NCBI GenBank assembly: GCA_021299035.1
Contig: JAJTGD010000003.1
Span: forward strand, 1-64,000
From: Oxalobacteraceae bacterium
Lineage (GTDB): Bacteria; Pseudomonadota; Gammaproteobacteria; Burkholderiales; Burkholderiaceae_D
Direction of reading: 5' to 3'
DNA: 64,000 bases
This document shows, one piece after another, positions 55,100 to 64,000 of the stretch. Under the pieces are notes generated by a model. That model did no database searches. It was not told where the DNA came from and saw nothing but the letters and a program-made list of their open reading frames with translations. The translations under genes and the position numbers were made by a program. The stretch's first letter is position 1. Every line of letters begins with the position of its first letter.

Positions 55100-56857
55100 T
55101 CAAACTTGGGCCAGCTTCTCCATCGCATCCGCGATCGCCGATGGCTCATAGACTTTGAGCACTTTTTTCGCAGCGGGTTCTAGCAGGCTGAGATCACAGT
55201 TGAGTATCTCGTGCTTGACCGACAGCAGCTGTGCCGGATGCATGGAGAATTCACGCAAGCCAATACCCAGCAGCAGGCGGGTCAATTTAGTATCTCCGGC
55301 AATTTCACCGCAAACCGCCACGGGTATGCCGGCTTTCGCGCCTGCGGTAATCGTCATTGACAATAATTGCAACACCGCCGGGTGCAGTGGGTTGTAGAGA
55401 TGGGCAACTTCGTGATCAACCCGATCAATCGCCAGCGTGTACTGAATCAGATCATTGGTGCCAATCGACAGAAAATCGAGTCGCTTGACGAATAAGGGCA
55501 GCGTTAACGCCGCTGCGGGAATTTCGATCATGGCGCCGATTTTTATCTCTTGATCAAATTTTCTTTTGGCGTCACGCAGTTGTTGCTTGGCCTGCTCGAT
55601 CATGGCCAAGGTCTGATCAATCTCGAAAGCATGCGCCAGCATTGGGATCAACAGATTGATTGGCCCATAGGCTGATGCGCGCAGGATCGCGCGCAACTGC
55701 GTGAGGAACAGCTGCGGCTCGGATAAGCAGTAGCGAATTGCACGCAGCCCGAGCGCGGGATTGAGCGCTGTTTCCTCATCTTTGTCGAGCGGTTTGTCAG
55801 CGCCAACATCGAGCGTACGAATCGTGACCGGCCGACCCTTCATCGCGACTATCGCCTTGCGATAAGACTCGAATTGCTCATCCTCGGATGGCGTCCTTGA
55901 GGCTTGGCCGCTATGTCCCATGAACAAAAATTCGGAACGAAACAGCCCAACGCCCACGGCGCCCGCTTCCAAAGCGCCGGCGCAATCTTCCGGCAACTCG
56001 ATGTTGGCAAGCAAATGGATGAATGTGCCGTCACGCGTAATCGCTGGCGTTTTTTTCAGCTTGCCGAGCTTCTTGCGCTCACGCAGCAGCTGCGCCTGAA
56101 GCTCACGGTATTGCTCCAGTACGACCGGTGCCGGATCAACGATCACGGTACCTGCATCACCGTCAATGATGACCCAGTCATCATCACTGATCAGTTGCGA
56201 GGCATTTGACATACCCACCGCTGCAGGTATGTCCAGACTACGGGCGACGATGGCGGTGTGCGAGTTCTGACCACCGAGGTCAGTCACGAAGCCGACAAAT
56301 GCGCGATCACGAAACTGCAGCATATCGGCCGGCGAGATGTCGTGCGCAACAACGATCATCTGCGGTACGTACTGATCCGCTTCAACCGCAGGTACCGTCG
56401 GAAACGATTGCGCAGATCCGGTCAATACCTTGAGTACCCGCTCGCCAACTTGCCGAATATCGTTTTTGCGCTCACGCAGATAAGGATCTTCGATCTCGTC
56501 GAACTGGGCTGACAAGGCATCAATTTGTGATAACAGGGCCCATTCGGCGTTGTAGTGTCGGCTGCGAATCATGCGCAGCGGCTCTTCCGAAATAATCGGA
56601 TCAGCCAAGATCAACGCATGCACATCGATGAACGCCGCTAACTCGGTAGGCGCATCCATAGGAAGATCGCGGCGCAGGATACGCAGCTCTTCGTTGACGC
56701 GCTCAATAGCGCTACTCAATCGATCGACTTCTGCTTCCAGACGCTCCTCGGCGACCAGGTAGTGTTTGACATCCCGCGCTGCCGGCCGCAACAGATGTGC
56801 CCGACCAATCGCAATGCCTCGCGAGACCGGGATGCCGTGCAGCGTGAATGATGCCAT
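55100..56857 (-). CDS. ptsI: Phosphoenolpyruvate-protein phosphotransferase (PTS enzyme I)
   Basis: Phosphorylates HPr using phosphoenolpyruvate. Active His200 in GGQNSHTAIVARS; the C-terminal PEP domain has LDVGADKPL, MIEIPAAAL and LSIGTNDLIQYTLA, with the Cys in AVCGEIAG. 585 residues. With HPr and EIIA but no EIIB/EIIC, this looks like the incomplete, regulatory PTS common in Betaproteobacteria. It is the last gene of gshA-gshB-EIIA-ptsH-ptsI. Confidence 0.95.
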   Translation of the reverse strand: MASFTLHGIPVSRGIAIGRAHLLRPAARDVKHYLVAEERLEAEVDRLSSAIERVNEELRILRRDLPMDAPTELAAFIDVHALILADPIISEEPLRMIRSRHYNAEWALLSQIDALSAQFDEIEDPYLRERKNDIRQVGERVLKVLTGSAQSFPTVPAVEADQYVPQMIVVAHDISPADMLQFRDRAFVGFVTDLGGQNSHTAIVARSLDIPAAVGMSNASQLISDDDWVIIDGDAGTVIVDPAPVVLEQYRELQAQLLRERKKLGKLKKTPAITRDGTFIHLLANIELPEDCAGALEAGAVGVGLFRSEFLFMGHSGQASRTPSEDEQFESYRKAIVAMKGRPVTIRTLDVGADKPLDKDEETALNPALGLRAIRYCLSEPQLFLTQLRAILRASAYGPINLLIPMLAHAFEIDQTLAMIEQAKQQLRDAKRKFDQEIKIGAMIEIPAAALTLPLFVKRLDFLSIGTNDLIQYTLAIDRVDHEVAHLYNPLHPAVLQLLSMTITAGAKAGIPVAVCGEIAGDTKLTRLLLGIGLREFSMHPAQLLSVKHEILNCDLSLLEPAAKKVLKVYEPSAIADAMEKLAQV

Positions 56858-56864
56858 CGCGTAC

Positions 56865-57134
56865 CTATTCGCTCTCGCCGAAACGTGCCTCGATCAGCTG
56901 CACCAGCGCGTCCATGCAATCTTGCTCGTCAGGCCCTTCGGTCTCGATCGTGACATGACTTCCCTTACCAGCGGCCAGCATCATCACACCCATGATCGAC
57001 TTGGCATTCACACGGCGCTGGTTGCGGGTCATCCATACCTCGCTCTGATGCTTCGCTGCTAGCTGGGTCAGCTTGGCCGACGCGCGCGCGTGCAATCCGA
57101 GTTTGTTGATAATTTCGATGTCTCTGCTAATCAT
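56865..57134 (-). CDS. ptsH: Phosphocarrier protein HPr
   Basis: Carries phosphate from enzyme I to EIIA. His15 in KLGLHARAS is the phosphorylation site, and Ser46 (KSIMGVM) is the possible HPr-kinase site. The start at 57134 gives 89 residues; a 20-residue extension of the open frame is rejected. It is 7 bp upstream of ptsI. Confidence 0.95.
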   Translation of the reverse strand: MISRDIEIINKLGLHARASAKLTQLAAKHQSEVWMTRNQRRVNAKSIMGVMMLAAGKGSHVTIETEGPDEQDCMDALVQLIEARFGESE

Positions 57135-57154
57135 GAGTGTCGTGTTTGGATAGT

Positions 57155-57562
57155 TTAGGTGGGCGCCAGTTTCACCCGGCCATCGACGCGACAAGCGCCA
57201 TTTTGGCCACCTGCCAACGCCATTTCAAGGACGATATCCAGAGTGTCGTGACGGTAGGTGATCGCACGCAGCAACATCGGCAGGCTAATGCCGGCGATCA
57301 CTTCAACCTCACCCGGCACACATAATTGCAAGGTGCAGTTAGCGGGCGTGCCACCCAGCACATCGGTAATCACCAGCACACCACTACCATCATTGACACG
57401 CGCAATCGCTGCCTGTGCCAAGGCCCGAACTTCATCCGGGTTTTGATCCGCGATCACATCGATCGCCTCGACCTGCGCTGGGCTTGCGCGGAACACATGG
57501 GTGGCAGCCGCAATGAATGCCTGCCCAAGCGGCGCGTGCGTCAGTAGCAGAATGCCGACCAT
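57155..57562 (-). CDS. PTS EIIA component, mannose-family type
   Basis: 135 residues of the mannose/sorbose EIIA family: phosphorylated His9 in ILLLTHAPLG and the TDVLGGTPAN motif. No EIIB or EIIC is present in the window, so it likely has a regulatory role, not sugar transport. It sits 20 bp before ptsH. Confidence 0.9.
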   Translation of the reverse strand: MVGILLLTHAPLGQAFIAAATHVFRASPAQVEAIDVIADQNPDEVRALAQAAIARVNDGSGVLVITDVLGGTPANCTLQLCVPGEVEVIAGISLPMLLRAITYRHDTLDIVLEMALAGGQNGACRVDGRVKLAPT

Positions 57563-57599
57563 CGGTTATCTTTACCCTGAAATGTCTTTGTCGTGATTC

Positions 57600-58541
57600 T
57601 CAATATTCGCCGCGCTCGAGCGCATCGATGAACATTGCAGCAACATCGCAGCCGGTTTGCTGCATGATTTCCTGGAAGCAGGTCGGGCTGGTGACGTTAA
57701 TCTCGGTGAGGTGCGCACCAATGACGTCCAATCCTACCAGCATCAGCCCACGTGCTTGCAAGACGGGCGCCAGTACCTCGGCAATTTCCCGCTCACGCGC
57801 CGACAGTGGCATCGCAATCCCGGTACCACCCGCAGCGAGATTACCTCTTACCTCGCCCGCCTGCGGCACGCGTGCCAAACAATAGGGTACGACCTGCCCA
57901 GCGATTAACAGCACGCGCTTGTCACCGCTGGCGATCTCGGGAATATAGCGCTGTGCCATGATGGTACGACGACCATCATCGGTCAGGGTCTCAATGATCG
58001 CACCGAGGTTCATTGCATCATCACGCACGCGGAATATGCCCATGCCGCCCATGCCATCCAGTGGCTTGAGAATAATGTCACGATGCTCTGTGTGAAAGGC
58101 GCGCAAGTGCACGGCGTCGCTACTGACCAGCGTGGGGGCAGTGAACTGCGTGAACCCGGTGATGGCGAGCTTCTCGTTGTGGTTGCGAATCGCCGCCGGA
58201 CGATTCACCACGCGCGCACCCTGTGTCTCAGCCAGCTCCAACAAATGGGTGGCGTAGACATACTCCATGTCGAACGGCGGATCGGTGCGCTCAACCACCA
58301 CATCAAATTCGTCGAGCGATTGCTGCGCAGTTTCTTCGACGCGATACCACGCGCCCGCCTCACCGGTGAGTTCAATCCGTGACGCCTTGGCTAACACGCG
58401 GCCATCGCGAACGATCATATCGGCGTGCCCGAACGCATACAGCGCATGACCGCGCGCACTCGCCTCACGCATCATGGCGTAAGTGGAGTCCTTCTTCAGA
58501 TTGAAGCCGGACAGCGGGTCGCAGGCGAAAGCGATTTTCAT
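57600..58541 (-). CDS. gshB: Glutathione synthetase
   Basis: Joins gamma-glutamylcysteine and glycine. ATP-grasp fold: KPLDGMGGMGIFRV is the ATP-binding loop, with QRYIPEIASGDKRVLLI and INVTSPTCFQEI. 313 residues, usual length. It follows gshA by 17 bp. Confidence 0.95.
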   Translation of the reverse strand: MKIAFACDPLSGFNLKKDSTYAMMREASARGHALYAFGHADMIVRDGRVLAKASRIELTGEAGAWYRVEETAQQSLDEFDVVVERTDPPFDMEYVYATHLLELAETQGARVVNRPAAIRNHNEKLAITGFTQFTAPTLVSSDAVHLRAFHTEHRDIILKPLDGMGGMGIFRVRDDAMNLGAIIETLTDDGRRTIMAQRYIPEIASGDKRVLLIAGQVVPYCLARVPQAGEVRGNLAAGGTGIAMPLSAREREIAEVLAPVLQARGLMLVGLDVIGAHLTEINVTSPTCFQEIMQQTGCDVAAMFIDALERGEY

Positions 58542-58558
58542 GCGGCTTGACGGAGTGA

Positions 58559-59857
58559 TTAGTAATCTTCCGGGTTCGGATCGGTGCGCTCAATCTCCAG
58601 CGATGCCGCCAGCAAGGCCAAGCGCGCCACTACGCCATACATATAAAACCGGTTAGGTGCAGCGGTACCCGGTTTTGCCCCCAGGTCGGGCAGTGAGTGC
58701 TGCTGCGCAAAAGCCAGCGGTACGAAATGCGCTCCGGGCGAATTCAGGTTTTCATCAACCCCGCGCTCGGCATGTACCCGATAAAAACCACCGATTACAT
58801 AGCGATCGATCATGTATACCACCGGCTCGGCCACCGACTCATTAATTTGCTCGAAGCTGTGCACGCCTTCTTGCACGATCACATCACTCACCTCGAGACC
58901 TTCTTTCACTACGGCCATCTTGTTGCGCTGCTTGCGATTCAGATCTTTCACTTCTGAAGCGTCGCGCACCGTCATGATGCCCATGCCATAGGTACCGGCA
59001 TCCGCCTTGACTATGACGAAAGGTGCTTCCTTGATGCCGTACTCTTTGTACTTCTTGCGAATCTTGGTGAGTACTGCATCAACGCTTTGCGCAAGGGACT
59101 CTTCACCCGTACGCTCATGGAAATTGATGCTGCCGCATTTTGCGAAATAAGGATTCACCATCCATGCATCAATGTCGATCAGCTTGCCGAATTTCTTGGC
59201 AACCTCATCGTAGGCAGCGAAATGATTGGTCTTGCGCCGCACCGCCCAACCAGCATGTAACGGCGGCAGCAAGGTTTGCTCATGCAGACCTTCCAAAATT
59301 TTTGGAATGCCTGCCGACAAATCATTGTTGAGCAAGATAGTGCAAGGGTCGAAGTTTTTTAGACCCAGCCGACGGCCATTGGCAGAACGCTCGAGCGGCT
59401 CCAGCGTGAGCGTGCCGCCCTCTGGCAGTTCTAATGTGGTCGGGCTCTTGATGTCCTCAGACAATGAACCCAGCCGGACATTGAGACCGGTCTGGCGAAA
59501 AATCGCGATTAAGCGCGCGACGTTTTGCAGGTAGAAGGTATTGCGTGTATGCCGTTCTGGAATCAGCAACAGGTTGCGCGCATCCGGGCAGTATTTATCG
59601 ATTGCCGCCATCGCTGCTTGCACGGCAAGCGGCAGCATTTCCTGCGCGATGTTATTGAACCCGCCCGGAAATAAATTGGTGTCCACCGGCGCCAACTTGA
59701 AGCCGGAGTTGCGCATGTCCACCGAACAGTAAAACGGGGGCGTGTGCTCCTGCCACTCGAGCCGGAACCAGCGCTCGATGACTGGAGTAGCGTCAAGAAT
59801 CTTTTTCTCGAGTTCGAGCAACGGGCCGTTGAGGGCCGTGACCAGATGGGGAACCAT
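58559..59857 (-). CDS. gshA: Glutamate--cysteine ligase (proteobacterial GshA family)
   Basis: First enzyme of glutathione synthesis. The 432-residue protein belongs to the GshA form found in Beta- and some Gammaproteobacteria rather than the E. coli type (RNSGFKLAPVDTNLFPGGFNN, VKADAGTYGMGIMTV). It heads the gshA-gshB-EIIA-ptsH-ptsI operon. The terminator of the upstream amtB gene (59915-59942) is separate. Confidence 0.92.
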   Translation of the reverse strand: MVPHLVTALNGPLLELEKKILDATPVIERWFRLEWQEHTPPFYCSVDMRNSGFKLAPVDTNLFPGGFNNIAQEMLPLAVQAAMAAIDKYCPDARNLLLIPERHTRNTFYLQNVARLIAIFRQTGLNVRLGSLSEDIKSPTTLELPEGGTLTLEPLERSANGRRLGLKNFDPCTILLNNDLSAGIPKILEGLHEQTLLPPLHAGWAVRRKTNHFAAYDEVAKKFGKLIDIDAWMVNPYFAKCGSINFHERTGEESLAQSVDAVLTKIRKKYKEYGIKEAPFVIVKADAGTYGMGIMTVRDASEVKDLNRKQRNKMAVVKEGLEVSDVIVQEGVHSFEQINESVAEPVVYMIDRYVIGGFYRVHAERGVDENLNSPGAHFVPLAFAQQHSLPDLGAKPGTAAPNRFYMYGVVARLALLAASLEIERTDPNPEDY

Positions 59858-59914
59858 GGAAAACCTTGTGAATTCGGGGCGCGCGACGCGCGCAGGGGGA
59901 TAGATTCTAACGGA

Positions 59915-59942
59915 ATAAAAAACGCCCTCGGATGAGGGCGTT
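59915..59942 (-). terminator. Intrinsic terminator after amtB
   Basis: Minus strand: AACGCCCTC, a 4-nt loop, GAGGGCGTT (9-bp stem) and then a T-rich tract. It lies 37 nt after the amtB stop and separates the nitrogen operon from gshA. Confidence 0.9.
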
Positions 59943-59978
59943 CAAAATGGGCTCCGAAGAGCCCGCACTGCGGGGAGA

Positions 59979-61484
59979 TCAGGAATGGTAGGCAGTCTCG
60001 CCGTGGCTGGAAATATCCAGACCCTCGCGCTCTTCCTCCTCGGTTACGCGCAAGCCAACGATCATGTCGACCACTTTGTAAGCAATGAAGGCAACTACGC
60101 CCGACCAGATCACAGTCGTTAGCACCGCCTGCAACTGAATCCAAAGCTGGCCGCCGATTGAATATTCCGGCGATGCCGCATTTGCAACATAGTCGTAGAT
60201 ACCAACACCACCGAGGCTAGGCGACGCAAACACGCCCGTCAGCAGCGCGCCGAGGATACCGCCGACGCCGTGCACACCGAACACATCCAGTGAATCATCC
60301 GCACCGAGCAGTCGCTTCAGGCCGTTCACGCCCCACAAGCAGACGACGCCCGCCAGCAGGCCGATCACCAAACCACCCATCAGCCCGACCAAGCCGGCCG
60401 CTGGGGTGATCGCCACTAAGCCAGCAACCGCGCCGGAGGCGGCACCCAGCATCGAGGGCTTGCCTTTCAGGACCCATTCCGCAAGGCTCCAGGAGACTAC
60501 CGCTCCCGCCGTGGCCAGCAAGGTGTTGGCGAAGGCCAGTGCAGCCGAACCGTTCGCCTCGAGTGCCGAACCCGCGTTGAAGCCAAACCAGCCCACCCAC
60601 AGCATCGATGCGCCGACCATGGTGAGCGTCAGCGAGTGCGGTGCCATGGCTTCGCGGCCTAGACCCACGCGCTTGCCGAGCATAAACGCACCGACCAGAC
60701 CGGCCATCGCGGCATTGATATGAACCACCGTGCCGCCAGCAAAGTCCAATGCACCCTTCTGCCACAGCCAACCAGAGACTGCTGTGGCTTTCTCGGCAGC
60801 AGCTGCATCAGTGAACGCATCCGGGCCGGGCCAGAACCACACCATGTGCGCCATCGGCACGTACGAGAAGGTAAACCAGAGCACCATGAACAGCACCACG
60901 GCGGAGAACTTGATTCGCTCGGCGAATGAACCGACGATCAGTGCGCACGTAATGCCCGCGAAGCTGGCCTGGAAACAGGCAAACAACATCTCGGGGATCA
61001 CTACACCTTTGCTGAAGGTAGCGCCCGGTGAATCTGGGGTCATGCCCTTCATAAACAAGCGATCCAGCCCGCCGAAAAAGGCGCCGCCTTCGGTAAATGC
61101 CAACGAATAGCCATAGATAAACCACAGCACGGTGATAAGCGAGAAAATCATCATCACTTGCATCAACACCGAGAGCATGTTCTTGGCGCGAACCAAGCCG
61201 CCATAGAACAGTGCCAAGCCGGGTAAACACATCATGATCACGATGATGGTGGCAACCATCATCCAGGTCGTGTCGCCTTTGTTGGGCACCGGTGCTGCTG
61301 CTGCGGGAGCCGCTGCATCAGCAGCAGGTGCAGCCGATGCGGCTGCGGCTGGCGCTGCAGCGGGTGCCTCGGCCGCTGGTGCTGCGGCAGCCGGTGCAGC
61401 ATCTTCAGCTGACACGATCGGCGTTGCACCGATCGCGAATAGCAGCAAGCCGGCGCTCGCTAGGTTAATGAACCACTTTTTCAT
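59979..61484 (-). CDS. amtB: Ammonium transporter AmtB with Ala/Pro-rich N-terminal extension
   Basis: Trimeric ammonium channel of the inner membrane, regulated by GlnK. Signal peptide (1-25), then about 40 residues of Ala/Pro/Glu, then 11 helices. Motifs: FYGGLVRAKNMLSVLMQ, AHMVWFWPGPDAF and DVFGVHGVGGILGALLTGVF (the conserved His pair). The second ATG (61484) is chosen because AAGGGG then lies 8 nt upstream. 501 residues. It follows glnK by 12 bp. Confidence 0.95.
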   Translation of the reverse strand: MKKWFINLASAGLLLFAIGATPIVSAEDAAPAAAAPAAEAPAAAPAAAASAAPAADAAAPAAAAPVPNKGDTTWMMVATIIVIMMCLPGLALFYGGLVRAKNMLSVLMQVMMIFSLITVLWFIYGYSLAFTEGGAFFGGLDRLFMKGMTPDSPGATFSKGVVIPEMLFACFQASFAGITCALIVGSFAERIKFSAVVLFMVLWFTFSYVPMAHMVWFWPGPDAFTDAAAAEKATAVSGWLWQKGALDFAGGTVVHINAAMAGLVGAFMLGKRVGLGREAMAPHSLTLTMVGASMLWVGWFGFNAGSALEANGSAALAFANTLLATAGAVVSWSLAEWVLKGKPSMLGAASGAVAGLVAITPAAGLVGLMGGLVIGLLAGVVCLWGVNGLKRLLGADDSLDVFGVHGVGGILGALLTGVFASPSLGGVGIYDYVANAASPEYSIGGQLWIQLQAVLTTVIWSGVVAFIAYKVVDMIVGLRVTEEEEREGLDISSHGETAYHS

Positions 61485-61496
61485 TTGCATATCCCC

Positions 61497-62692
<1,196 letters not shown>

Positions 62693-62765
62693 TTGAATTT
62701 CCTTTTCCCTAAAAATCAGTGTGAAAACACCCGCTTCGCCACTGATGCATAAGCGCAGGGGTGTA

Positions 62766-62783
62766 TAGCAGGACGTGTGCCAA
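62766..62783 (-). promoter_or_regulatory. sigma54-type (-24/-12) promoter of TorF-glnK-amtB
   Basis: Minus strand TTGGCACACGTCCTGCTA: the invariant GG and GC are 10 bp apart and match TGGCAC-N5-TTGC at all but one position. It is about 75 bp before the TorF gene start. Nitrogen control through NtrC is therefore likely; I could not find a clear NtrC site. Confidence 0.72.
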
Positions 62784-62900
62784 CAAGGATCAGCGGAAAT
62801 GCTTGCCAAATCTGCTAATTCCTTTAGCATTCGCACCCAGATTCTGCGCTAACCCCCCGTCAAACCGCACCGCAACAGGGCAGGCGCCTCAAAGTGGTGC

Positions 62901-63161
62901 ATGAATCCCAAACTAGTCATGAGCCAAGGCCCGAGTTTTCTTGACGAATTGCAGCATCGGATCCGCGAGGTACTGCAGCAATCGCCTGCCAAAGATCTGG
63001 AAAACAATCTGCGCGCGATGCTGCATCAGGGCTTCTCAAAGCTCGATCTTCTGACGCGCGAGGAGTTCGAGCTGCAAGCCGAGGTGCTGGCGCGTACCCG
63101 CGCCAAGCTCGAGGCCTTGGAGCGGCGAGTCGCCGAGCTAGAAACACGTCCTAAAGACTGA
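62901..63161 (+). CDS. ubiK: Ubiquinone biosynthesis accessory factor UbiK
   Basis: 86-residue BMFP-domain protein. The N-terminal half is amphipathic (LDELQHRIREVLQQSPAKDLENNLRAMLHQGFSKLDLLTREEF) and the C-terminal half a coiled coil (ARTRAKLEALERRVAELE). UbiK binds UbiJ and assists ubiquinone assembly. It diverges from the TorF gene and precedes comM by 7 bp. Confidence 0.88.
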   Translation: MNPKLVMSQGPSFLDELQHRIREVLQQSPAKDLENNLRAMLHQGFSKLDLLTREEFELQAEVLARTRAKLEALERRVAELETRPKD

Positions 63162-63168
63162 TCCGGCC

Positions 63169-64000
63169 ATGGCACTGGCCGTCCTGCGCAGCCGCGCACT
63201 GGCGGGCATGCGCGCGCCCGAGGTCACTGTAGAGGTGCATGTCAGCAGCGGGCTGCCCACCTTCACTATCGTCGGGCTGGCTGACACCGAGGTGCGCGAA
63301 TCACGCGACCGAGTGCGCGCCGCATTGCGTAACTCGGGCTTTGAATTTCCAGCCGGCCACATCACGGTGAATTTAGCGCCGGCCGATCTGCCGAAAGAAT
63401 CTGCCCGCTACGACCTGCCGATTGCGCTTGGCATCCTCGCCGCCAGCGCGCAAATGGCAACCGACCAACTGGATGACTATGAATTCGCCGGTGAATTATC
63501 GCTGTCGGGCGAGCTACGTCCGATCCGCGCTGCGCTGGCGATGAGCGTTGCGGTTCAGCGCACATCGGCTGAGCGTCAGCGCGCGTTCATTCTGCCGCGG
63601 GCCAATGCCTCGGAAGCGGCGTTGGTGCCGGACGCACGTATCCTGCCGGCTGACTCTTTGCTTCAGGTATTCGCCCATTTCACGGCTAGTGATGCGGCAG
63701 CGCGTTTAGTGTCGATGTCACCGGTGTCTGTCGCGTCGACCTCAAAGTTTGCGGACTTCGCCGACGTACGCGGGCAACCACAGGCAAGGCGCGCGATGGA
63801 GATCGCCGCTGCCGGCGCGCATAGCTTGCTAATGGTGGGCCCACCGGGCTCGGGCAAATCGATGCTGGCCTCACGCCTCCCCGGCATCCTGCCGCCGATG
63901 ACCCAGGACGAGGCATTGGAAAGCGCTGCGCTGCAATCCATCGCAGGGGGCTTCAGCACATCCCGCTGGCAGCAACGGCCGTTTCGGGCGCCGCATCACA
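63169..64000 (+). CDS. comM: YifB/ComM family Mg chelatase-like AAA ATPase, cut by window edge
   Basis: About 277 residues are present. The N-terminal domain (ALAVLRSRALAGMRAPEVTVEVHVSSGLP, VGLADTEVRESRDRVRAAL) is the fold typical of ComM, and the ATPase follows with Walker A GPPGSGKS. ComM is a helicase that promotes branch migration in natural transformation. The reading frame is open at the window end. Confidence 0.93.
   Translation, partial: MALAVLRSRALAGMRAPEVTVEVHVSSGLPTFTIVGLADTEVRESRDRVRAALRNSGFEFPAGHITVNLAPADLPKESARYDLPIALGILAASAQMATDQLDDYEFAGELSLSGELRPIRAALAMSVAVQRTSAERQRAFILPRANASEAALVPDARILPADSLLQVFAHFTASDAAARLVSMSPVSVASTSKFADFADVRGQPQARRAMEIAAAGAHSLLMVGPPGSGKSMLASRLPGILPPMTQDEALESAALQSIAGGFSTSRWQQRPFRAPHH

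Overview
The window is a chromosomal segment of a Gram-negative betaproteobacterium, most likely Burkholderiales or a close relative. The evidence is gene content and order: metK next to an LpxL-type acyltransferase and dapF; DUF484-xerC; a DksA with only one cysteine; hslVU; argB, a HAD phosphatase and slmA; the gshA-gshB-EIIA-ptsH-ptsI run; metX-metW; and TorF-glnK-amtB. Coding density is high. Almost everything is housekeeping. I see no rRNA or tRNA gene, no CRISPR array, no prophage and no recognisable insertion sequence.

Layout. 1-3 kb: an S8 protease cut by the left edge, then metK. 3-10 kb: lpxL, dapF, DUF484 and xerC, with a Sel1-repeat gene and a porin inserted between dapF and DUF484. 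10-14 kb: a metal-handling group (His-rich COG0523 GTPase, Zn-finger-less DksA, small membrane protein, TonB receptor). 14-17.5 kb: a frameshifted STAS-domain gene and hslVU. 17.5-24 kb: gpsA, SH3 protein, secB, grxC and rhodanese on the minus strand; gpmA, envC and ctpA on the plus strand. 24-31 kb: ThiF/MoeB-like protein, slmA, HAD phosphatase, argB, SPOR protein, coaX, birA, VanZ-like protein, ferredoxin. 31-35 kb: hydrolase, DD-carboxypeptidase, ybeD, lipB, lipA. 35-38 kb: tlpA, dolP-like, diaA-like, yraN, rsmI. 38-45 kb: the rod-shape operon mreB-mreC-mreD-mrdA-rodA-rlpA on the minus strand. 45-49 kb: gatCAB. 49-53 kb: pyrE, xthA, SpmA/SpmB fusion, ampG. 53-60 kb: metW/metX and the PTS-glutathione operon. 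60-64 kb: amtB, glnK, TorF-family porin, ubiK and the start of comM.

The main result is regulatory. metK and metX-metW each carry a leader on the minus strand that matches the SAM-II (metA-type) riboswitch pattern: a short G+C stem, a loop ending CTTGC, then an A-rich linker and GCTAAAG that can form the pseudoknot. Each aptamer lies directly downstream of a good sigma70-like promoter. The metX leader also has an intrinsic terminator 14 nt before the start codon. SAM synthesis and the first committed step of methionine synthesis would therefore sense the same metabolite through two copies of one RNA device. SAM-II is best known from Alphaproteobacteria.

Other points: a 16-unit pentapeptide repeat tail on PBP2; a one-base frameshift in a C-run of the STAS gene; a composite direct/inverted repeat between lipA and tlpA; a sigma54-type promoter before the TorF-glnK-amtB nitrogen operon; and a sigma70 promoter for mreB. 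All calls come from reading the sequence and from known family features; no database search was made.
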